DNA from: Flavobacteriales bacterium
GTDB taxonomy: Bacteria; Bacteroidota; Bacteroidia; Flavobacteriales_D; Sanyastnellaceae
DNA: 64,000 nt
Direction: 5' to 3'
NCBI GenBank assembly: GCA_015665315.1
Contig: JADFAK010000001.1
Location: 1-64,000 of the forward strand
Shown here: piece after piece, positions 54,228 to 61,900 of the stretch
Numbering within the stretch: position 1 is the stretch's first letter
How the letters are laid out: the number at the start of each line of letters is the position of its first letter
Translations under genes and position numbers: made by a program
Notes under the pieces: model-generated
Databases searched by the model: none
Seen by the model: the letters and a program-made list of their open reading frames with translations, nothing else
Told to the model about the DNA's origin: nothing

Positions 54228-54857
54228 ATGGAAAAGATGCTAATGAGGATGCTATATTGGTTTGTTTTCGGATTTATTATTCTTTCTCAAGTCTCTTGTA
54301 AGCAAGCTGCTATTTGTACAGAACGACTTGAATCATACTTTGGTCAAGAATGCAACTTGATCGAGTGCAGGGAGAATGAAGCGGTAATTTATCGAGCACT
54401 GACTTATGATGTAGACAAGGTGTTGTTTATTGAATATTATTATCCGAATGGTCAATTGGAAGCCATTAATTTCAATAAAATGGACGGTTCTATGATGTAT
54501 TTGGAGGAACTTGATCAAGACGGGAAGGTCCTGGCAAGGGAATCGGACTGGGGATTTATCGTCATTGGTGAGTGTGATTTATTGGTTGGAGATACATTAA
54601 AACTCGAAATCTTGTTTCCAACAACTGCGCATGTTTCAGTGTCAGCTAAGATTAATCGTGCCGATGGGCAAAAAATTCAATTCCACAGATCGGAAACTTG
54701 GCTCTTGTCAGTTTCGCTTCCTATGATCCAGGCTGGAAGGTTTAGTGTGAATTATTCGGTGCGAGTTGAAGATAAACTATTCAATATCTTCGAAGTTGTT
54801 GAGGATGTTTTCCTCGTGAACGTGAAAGCCACTGAACCTGATTTGAATGATAACTAA
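54228..54857 (+). CDS. Secreted lipoprotein of unknown function
   Basis: 209 residues from MEKMLMRMLYWFVFGFIILSQVSC, with lipobox SQVSC. A TTG three codons upstream is possible. The mature protein contains a toxin_YwqK-like strand pair (VLFIEYYYPNGQLEAINF) and a C-terminal beta region (RFSVNYSVRVEDKLFNIFEVVEDVFLV). No family assigned with confidence. Confidence 0.6.
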   Translation: MEKMLMRMLYWFVFGFIILSQVSCKQAAICTERLESYFGQECNLIECRENEAVIYRALTYDVDKVLFIEYYYPNGQLEAINFNKMDGSMMYLEELDQDGKVLARESDWGFIVIGECDLLVGDTLKLEILFPTTAHVSVSAKINRADGQKIQFHRSETWLLSVSLPMIQAGRFSVNYSVRVEDKLFNIFEVVEDVFLVNVKATEPDLNDN

Positions 54858-54861
54858 GCCC

Positions 54862-55578
54862 ATGAAGTTCAAATATTGGCCGTTAATCTTCGTTATATCG
54901 ATTCTTGTCTTAATAAGCATGTCAAGTTGCGAAGACCAAAGAGTTTCGGAGCCATATGCGGACTTCAAAGAGAATTATTCAGAGTACTACGATCTGACCT
55001 TTGTTTCAATGATTTACTATCTGCGGGCCACTGCCTCTTTCCCTAAGGAATTTAGTGACTTATATTCAATAGCAAGTGATTCTTTGCGAAGTGATTTGGA
55101 GGCATTTCAACGACTATATAATCCCAAATTTCTATTGGACGAACGCGCTCAGGTGCTCAAATGTTACATTCCTGGTCCCGACCTTAAAGATGATAGACTT
55201 AAAAAAGAAATAGTTTCTGATTTTGAGAACTGGGATTCTGTCATGGATCTGCAAGGGGATATTGTATACGGTCTTTTCAATAAACCACCGTCTTGTTCTT
55301 ATGTCGATTTTTATTTTGCCACATGTGAGAATGGGCGGGTCACTAATGAATATACTCGACCTTCTGAGATACTCGGGTTGAGAAAAATTTTCCCACAGAC
55401 CTACGATTTAGATGATAAATTTGTCTTTTGGATGGTGAAAACTGAAAAAGGGATCAGGTCTCGTACCATTTGTGGAAATAAGGATTCGATATTTTCGAAT
55501 GAAGAAGAGATAAGCAAATTTCTAGACGAATCAGATTTCGTACTTGGTGACTCAACATTATTTTATTTAGGAGAGTGA
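54862..55578 (+). CDS. Lipoprotein of unknown function
   Basis: 238 residues from MKFKYWPLIFVISILVLISMSSCEDQ with lipobox MSSC. An ATG at 54847 would overlap the previous gene by 11 bp. The protein is rich in acidic and aromatic residues (NWDSVMDLQGDIVYGLFNKPPSCSYVDFYFATCENG) with no family recognised. Together with its neighbours it forms a run of exported proteins of unknown role. Confidence 0.6.
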   Translation: MKFKYWPLIFVISILVLISMSSCEDQRVSEPYADFKENYSEYYDLTFVSMIYYLRATASFPKEFSDLYSIASDSLRSDLEAFQRLYNPKFLLDERAQVLKCYIPGPDLKDDRLKKEIVSDFENWDSVMDLQGDIVYGLFNKPPSCSYVDFYFATCENGRVTNEYTRPSEILGLRKIFPQTYDLDDKFVFWMVKTEKGIRSRTICGNKDSIFSNEEEISKFLDESDFVLGDSTLFYLGE

Positions 55579-55664
55579 ATATTCAACGAACGAAATTCTA
55601 ATAGGGCCATTTCGTAGCTTTATAGGCTAAAGGTTTCCTAAATCAACTGGTGAATTCAAGCTTA

Positions 55665-56816
55665 ATGAAAGCAATACCTATTATAATGATTGCGATGTTG
55701 TTTTGTTTTCTAGCAAAATGCCAAGCAACCTTCTTACGAATCCAACCCCAACTAAGCTCACGCGTCGACACCACATCTGAAGATGTCAAGGCGATCGTCA
55801 AGCTGTATGAGAACTACCTGAATTCGAGTCCAGAAGTTATAAAAGACAGTCCGTATTGGAATTCGGTGGAGAAGGGGCTGTATGCCGACTACGACTTCTC
55901 AAGAGAAAGCATGTTCCAAGGTGGATTGACGGCGGCTCGCTTGTGTAGTACCTATAATCCTTTCGTGATGTCGGTTGAGTCCATAGGAGAGAAGTATCAA
56001 ATCCGAGTTATGTTTTCATCGGGAACGTCGGCACCAGAGTACATGGGATCCAAAGTGTGGTGCATTCAGAAATTGAACGTAGTGAAGGAGAATGGTTTAT
56101 GGGTATTCGAGAATTTGATCGTTGAGCTGACAAAGAAATGGGAGTCCAAGTCTGCAGGTGTAATTCAATACGTCTATCCGCCAACCCACGATTTTGATCT
56201 TGACGAAGCAAAGCAAGCCGAGCGATTTTGTCAGGATATTATTAAACGATTTAATCCGACTTACAACTCAAATTTCAAATACTACCTCACAAGTAGCATT
56301 GACGACATGGGGCTGATGGAAAATTTCGATTATTATTTCGTGGGCGTAACGACTGGGAAGGCACGAGAGAATATGCTTTTGACCGCCAAAGGGAATGAAT
56401 TCTACGCGCATGAGATCGTGCACAAGCTACTTCCAAAAAATGAAAATCGAGGAAAAGTGATCGAAGAGGGCTTGGCCGAGTTTTTAGGGACGAAAACTGA
56501 TCAAAACGAATATCGCGAGGTCATGTCGAAGTTGGCCAAGGATTTGAAAACAGACAGCGATAAAATCAAATTCACCTCGGTCGTGTCGCAGTCGGTTACC
56601 TACAATGGTTATCAAACCGCCTATCCCGCAGGCGCAGCGATGTGTGAGTTGGTCTTTGAATTAAAGGGTGATCAAGGCTTATTAGCGCTTATTCAAGCAA
56701 ATACAAAAGAGTACAAGAACCTAGTAAGTGCAGTATGCGAGATCACGGATTTGTCCTTTGATGAGCTTGTTAAGGAGTGGAATGCAGTTCTAATGCAATA
56801 TGCTGCGGGCCAATAA
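55665..56816 (+). CDS. Secreted gluzincin-type metallopeptidase-like protein
   Basis: 383 residues from MKAIPIIMIAMLFCFLAKCQA (signal peptide). The zinc motif HEIVH lies at about 249-253 (FYAHEIVHKLLP) and is followed 15-20 residues later by EEGLAEFLG, giving the third-ligand Glu expected of gluzincins (peptidase_MA-like). Upstream ~170 residues form a nuclear-transport-factor-2-like or unknown region. The zinc site appears complete; substrate unknown. Confidence 0.7.
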   Translation: MKAIPIIMIAMLFCFLAKCQATFLRIQPQLSSRVDTTSEDVKAIVKLYENYLNSSPEVIKDSPYWNSVEKGLYADYDFSRESMFQGGLTAARLCSTYNPFVMSVESIGEKYQIRVMFSSGTSAPEYMGSKVWCIQKLNVVKENGLWVFENLIVELTKKWESKSAGVIQYVYPPTHDFDLDEAKQAERFCQDIIKRFNPTYNSNFKYYLTSSIDDMGLMENFDYYFVGVTTGKARENMLLTAKGNEFYAHEIVHKLLPKNENRGKVIEEGLAEFLGTKTDQNEYREVMSKLAKDLKTDSDKIKFTSVVSQSVTYNGYQTAYPAGAAMCELVFELKGDQGLLALIQANTKEYKNLVSAVCEITDLSFDELVKEWNAVLMQYAAGQ

Positions 56817-56826
56817 CAGCCAATTG

Positions 56827-56865
56827 AACCGAAGTCAAATAATCATTTGGAGTCTTGGTTGTTTT
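56827..56865 (+). terminator. Possible terminator
   Basis: Imperfect hairpin AACC-AAG-CAAAT / ATTTG-CTT-GGTT with two bulges, followed by GTTTTA, just past the peptidase stop. Confidence 0.4.
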
Positions 56866-56876
56866 ACTTGTACGTC

Positions 56877-57221
56877 CTAGTCGGCCAATAATTCGATAAC
56901 CCTTTCAATCGGACGGCCTATAACAGCTTTGTTTCCTTTGACGACAATTGGTCGTTCTATCAACTTTGGAAATTTAACCATGGCGTCAATCCATTGTCCT
57001 TCGGATAGCGTTTTTCCTTGGTAATTGTCGGCGTATTCAGCTTCCCCTTTACGAACGAGCTCTTCGGCCGGAATATTCAATTTGCTCAGCAAGTCGGCTA
57101 ATTCTTCTTTCGTTAAAGGGGTCTTTAGATATTCGATTGTTTCAAATTCAACACCCTTTTCCTGTAGTAGGTTGAAGCAGTTTCTACTTTTGGAACACAT
57201 TTGATTGTGGTAAATTTTCAT
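56877..57221 (-). CDS. arsC: ArsC-family arsenate reductase (glutaredoxin-dependent) / Spx-like
   Basis: Thioredoxin-fold protein of 114 residues. The catalytic Cys9 is in MCSKSRN, and the arginine set of the family is visible (VRKGEAEYADNY, KLIERPIVVKGNKAVIGRPIERVIELL). Single Cys9 without CxxC points to ArsC rather than Spx. It has no ars neighbours, so a role in arsenate resistance is likely but not proven. Confidence 0.88.
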   Translation of the reverse strand: MKIYHNQMCSKSRNCFNLLQEKGVEFETIEYLKTPLTKEELADLLSKLNIPAEELVRKGEAEYADNYQGKTLSEGQWIDAMVKFPKLIERPIVVKGNKAVIGRPIERVIELLAD

Positions 57222-57543
57222 CGGACGAGTGTATATGTTTGCGTTTAATTGAGAACGACTTGATCGAGCTTTGCTCCCAGTGTTCTGTCGGCAAAAATAC
57301 TAGTAACATCCACAATCATGTCGGTTTTCTCAAATACCCGAGCCTTGACGGCATGGGACTGGCTTTCGGTGTCGTCTCATCAACATTTGCGCTCGTCGCT
57401 AATCAAACAGGTGATGCAGGAGTTGCTGCCTTCCAAGCACGACAAATTTCAATGCATGCGTGATCTTAATTCAACTGTTATCCAAAAATCACGGCAATTC
57501 CATAATTTCACATTTCATTTAAACCAACAAGAACCAACCTTCC
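57222..57543. other. Intergenic region with no recognisable gene
   Basis: About 320 bp between divergent arsC and the YdeI-CDGSH gene. Several short frames are open, but none has motifs. It holds a one-mismatch copy of the 17-bp dispersed repeat on the minus strand. Confidence 0.5.
57384..57400 (-). repeat. Dispersed 17-bp repeat, copy with one mismatch
   Basis: On the minus strand: AGCGACGAGCGCAAATG, differing at one base from the four exact copies. Confidence 0.65.
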
Positions 57544-58179
57544 ATGAACCAACAGGTAGACGACTTCATCGCAAAAGCAAAAAAGTGGCAAGAAGAAATG
57601 TCGCAGCTGCGCATGATTTTGATTGATTGTGGACTCACAGAAGAGTACAAGTGGAAACAGCCATGTTACTCGTTTCAGAAAAAGAATGTCGCCATTATCG
57701 CTGCATTCAAAGGCTACTTTGCTTTGAGTTTTTTTCAAGGGGCACTGCTAAAAGATCCCAAGGGGGTGCTTATTCAGCCCGGTGACAACTCGCAAGCTGC
57801 CCGACAAATCAGATTCGAAAACGTGGAGGAGATCATTGAACTCGAACCAATGATCAGAAAATATGTCGAAGAAGCGAAGGCGTTAGTTGAAGCAGGAGCC
57901 CAAATAGACTTCAAAGAAAAGACCGAACTAGTTTTTCCCGACGAACTCCTCACAATTTTAGATGACAATCCTGAGTTAAAAGCTGCCTTTTTTGCGCTTA
58001 CGCCAGGCCGACAGAGAGGCTATAATTTGCACTTTAGCGCCCCAAAGCAATCGGCAACGAAAATATCCAGAATCGAAAGCAGTATCCCAAGAATTCTAAA
58101 AGGCAAGGGCTTTCACGACTGTATTTGTGGAAAATCAAAGCGGATGCCCACGTGTGATGGGTCGCATAAGTATTTGTGA
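57544..58179 (+). CDS. YdeI/DUF1801-type protein fused to a CDGSH iron-sulfur motif
   Basis: 211 residues. Residues about 1-115 are DUF1801 (FIAKAKKWQEEMSQLRMILIDCGLTEEYKWKQPCYSFQKKNVAIIAAFKGYFALSFF). About 130-190 is the OmdA-like/YdeI tail (LVFPDELLTILDDNPELKAAFFALTPGRQRGYNLHFSAPKQSATKISRIESSIPRIL). The last 20 residues carry CICGKSKRMPTCDGSH: Cys193, Cys195, Cys204 and His208, the complete 3Cys-1His ligand set of CDGSH [2Fe-2S] proteins. The protein may link metal or redox state to a small-molecule or stress function. Confidence 0.8.
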   Translation: MNQQVDDFIAKAKKWQEEMSQLRMILIDCGLTEEYKWKQPCYSFQKKNVAIIAAFKGYFALSFFQGALLKDPKGVLIQPGDNSQAARQIRFENVEEIIELEPMIRKYVEEAKALVEAGAQIDFKEKTELVFPDELLTILDDNPELKAAFFALTPGRQRGYNLHFSAPKQSATKISRIESSIPRILKGKGFHDCICGKSKRMPTCDGSHKYL

Positions 58180-58237
58180 GGTTGAAACTTGATTTTTCGA
58201 CAGCTTGCAAGACGTTCTCGTAACCTCCTGCTTTCGT

Positions 58238-58531
58238 TCAAAGTTCAAAATTGTCAGGAATATCAACTTCTGAATACGGGATGTTCTCAAGGAATTCTCT
58301 TCGACCATCACTATACTCTCTAAACAGTTTGCCGTTGTGCTCATAGAGCACGGGAAATTCCAGCTTTTTCGCTTCCTTTTGAGCTTTTATAGAGGCACCT
58401 ATTGCTACACCAACGAGAGCAGCTACAAGGGTGCCGTTGCCTTTTTTTGTCAAAAATGCGCCCAAAGCAGCACCAATTAGTCCTCCAGCTAATGCGCCTT
58501 CTATGATATCGTCTCTATTATCTTTAGACAT
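58238..58531 (-). CDS. Glycine-zipper small protein
   Basis: 97 residues. A glycine-rich hydrophobic stretch (EGALAGGLIGAALGAFLTKKGNGTLVAALVGVAIGASI) typical of membrane-associated glycine zippers is followed by a soluble tail (EFPVLYEHNGKLFREYSDGRREFLENIPYSEVDIPDNFEL). Function unknown. It is convergent with the YdeI-CDGSH gene. Confidence 0.75.
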   Translation of the reverse strand: MSKDNRDDIIEGALAGGLIGAALGAFLTKKGNGTLVAALVGVAIGASIKAQKEAKKLEFPVLYEHNGKLFREYSDGRREFLENIPYSEVDIPDNFEL

Positions 58532-58926
58532 AATCCTAAGATAAGGAATTCAATGATTATTTGACTACCAACATGGTCTGAAAAGCAAGATTCAATTAGT
58601 CAGTGAATCAGTGAAGTTTTCCTCTGCTATCGCCGGTAAGGGTATTCTAATTGACCGCCATCAATCTAATTCAATTCAGCAGACAGAACGGTTTGAATTG
58701 GCAAAAGACAGGTCGTTGTAACGATAAAGGCGCGGACGCGGGTTTTTGTCGATAAAAAACATCTGTTCGTCGAAAACACAATCGTTTTTACAACTATCCT
58801 CAAAACCCTCCGTAGAACAACACAATACCTTAACCCGGATCACCCCCGGTTCTTCAACACCCTCGGTAAAGAAAACTTATTCTAGAAAACTCTGCATGGA
58901 ACGGTCAACACCTAACCAACAGAGCT
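58532..58926. other. Intergenic region upstream of the giant surface protein
   Basis: About 395 bp that must contain the promoter of the giant gene. I see no convincing gene, hairpin terminator or TAnnTTTG box close to the ATG. Confidence 0.5.
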
Positions 58927-61900
58927 ATGAAGAACCCAGACCTAACTTTTTCTCCCTCTATAGTCACCCGTACTTTTGTACTCACTGCCGTTTTTGCTCT
59001 TGCTTCTGTGCTCTCTAGCGCTCAGGAAAGAGTGGAAGACGACCTTCTGGTTCTGTACAATTTTGGCGAAGGCCAAGGCGCTTATGTCAATGATATATCT
59101 GGCAATGGAACGCCCCTCACTTTAAAAATTCACGATACGAATAATATTAACTGGATCCCCGGTGGTGGTATTGATATCGATGCTCCAACGCTCATCAAGT
59201 CCTTTGTAGCCGCTGAAAAGATTACGGATGCTGTTCAAAATTCTGGCGCTATCACCATGGAAGCATGGATCGATCCCGCCAATCTCAATCAAGACGGACC
59301 AGCACGCATTGCAACGGTTTCCTATGGTTCTTCCAATCGCAACTGTATGCTCGGTCAAGACCAGTCTGAATACATCGCTCGAGTTCGCACCGACCAAGTG
59401 GGCGACAATGGAATGCCCCAAATGGCGGTAAACGGAGCTCAAAACTCACTGCAACATCTTGTCTACACAATGGCCGCAGATGGAGCTGAAAATATATACA
59501 TCAACGGTGCTTTGATCGACACCGATTTCCGACCAGGAACGATAAGCAATTGGGACGAGGATTATCCTCTGGCGCTTGTGAACGAGGTAGATGCTGATCG
59601 TCCTTGGTTGGGGAAGATGTATTTGGTAGGTATGTATGGCCGCGCATTAAGCGCAAATGAAGTGCAGCAGAATTTCGAAGCTGGACACCTCATCGAAGGA
59701 CCGGAAGTAAGCTCTCAACTTTGTGAAGAGGAGGACTGTTTCATTGATGGTTTCGGCGTAAATGCGCGTGTGCTCTGGATTCCAAATTTGCCAGGCGGCG
59801 GATTTCTAGAATTTAAATTCAATGAGAATGGCGGACATTTCGATGTCTTTGCCGATGGTACCGCCCACATGTACGGCGAAACAGTTGATATGCAAGATCC
59901 TACACAAGGATGGTTCATGGACGTATGGTTTACCGATAGAATGCAATGGGATGAGTGGGAGGCCCTTGGTCGTGGCTGGAAAGGTGATGCCAACCTGGTA
60001 GGTGACAATTACCTCGACTGGGACTACTTCATCATGGATGCCGATATGGATAACACGCTGGTTGGTACTGGCGGTTACGAGGGCTCTGTCCTCAGTCTTA
60101 CGCACAAACCAATCAATCATTTTTACGGATTGCAAGTAGGAGTGGCCGCCAATGACCAAAATGCCATGCCAGGAATGTCTTGCTGGTTCTACTATACAGG
60201 TACGGTGAACGGCGTGTATATCGAACAAAATGGCGACATTAACCTCGAAGGAGATTGCGTCAATTTGCCTGTCATGACTTGCGCCGTTGATGCCGAGGTC
60301 GATTGCGAAAGCGGATACGAACCTGAAGTTACAGGTGAGCCCAGTGTCAATTGCCCCGATGCCTATTCGCTAGACTACTGGGATGAGGTGATTAGCGCCA
60401 ATTGTCCGCTGGAAATCATTCGTCACTGGGTGGCAACACACGAAAATGGAGATGCTGTTGAATGCACACAATCAATCCTTGTGGTCGATGATGCTGCTCC
60501 TGCAATTGCCGTGCTTCCTGCTGTTTTTGCTGGGTGTTCAAGTAATTTCGAAGCCCTGGTAGAAGTGAATGATAACTGCGATTCGAATCCAAGTGTAATT
60601 GTCTCAGTTCTTGACTCAGCGACAAGCGCAAATGGTGATTGTCAAACGGGTCAATTGCGGACCCAAACCATGGGAGGGTGGGGAAGCACACCTAGTGGCA
60701 ACAACCCTGGTATGTATTTATTGAATCATTTCGACGAAGCATTCCCAAGCGGACTTACCATTGGTTGCAACAACACGCTTCATTTGAGTTCGGCATCAGA
60801 TGTCATGGATTTCTTGCCTTCAGGAACTACGCCAGCCCTTTTGCCGGATGGCGCACTGGTCAACCCTGGACAAGGATACTCGAATGTATTGGCCGGACAA
60901 CTCGTCGCCGCAACGATCAGCGTGACCATGGATCAAACCTTCGCCGATTTCGGTGAGAGCGACATGCCTTTGGCCGATTTGATTCTACAATCAGGAGATT
61001 TTGAAGGATATTCGGTTAGCGACTTAATTGCACTCGGAAATTCGATTATCGGTGGCTGCGCTAGCGCAAATGTCTCTTCCTTGAACGAGGCCCTTTCGTC
61101 GATCAACGAAAACTATGTCGATGGGACACAAGACAACGGGTTTCTTGCATGTTCACTTCCTTTTGATTGCTACACGCAGTACACGTTCCAAGTAACGGCC
61201 GAAGACGCCTGCGGAAATGCGGTAACCGAAGTTGTAACAGCATACAGCGTCAACGAAAGCGGACCAGAACTTCCTGGTCTGGAAGATATCACGGTCAATT
61301 GTGGTGAAGTGCCAGCACCGATTGAAGAATTGCCTTCTTCATGTGAAAGTGGATTTGCCACCTTGAGCCTAGAAGAAACCGAGTTTTCAGGAACCTGCTT
61401 CCCAATCATTCAGCGAATCTATACCGCCGAAAATTCATGTGGAACAACGTCGACCGTCACCCAGTATATCACAGTGATCGACACCGAAGCACCTGTGTTT
61501 GTGGGAGACTTGGGCGATTTGAATGTGAACTGCGATGAATTCGCACAGCTAGATGCACCGGCTGCGACCGACAATTGCGATGAAAATGTTGAGGTAGGAT
61601 ACAACGATGAGGTCTTGAACGACGCTTGTCCGCTCGTGATCCTTCGCACCTGGACAGCCATGGACGATTGTGGAAATGTAGCGCAAGCCGTTCAGGAAAT
61701 CACGGTAACCGACGACCAAGCGCCTCAGCCTGCTACGCCCATCGTCGATTTAGAACTCACTTGTTTAGGAGCCATCGCTGAAGTCGTTTTTGTGGACGAT
61801 TGTGGATTGATGGTAGATGTTCAATTCAACGAAACCCAAGAGGGAGAAGGCTGTTCAGTGATTCTATCCCGCACATGGATTGTTTCAGATGCCTGTGAAA

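Noticed and set aside
57239-57463. Plus-strand frame containing FALVA from the near-copy of the 17-bp word
   Set aside because: No start context or family; the peptide is a by-product of the DNA word.
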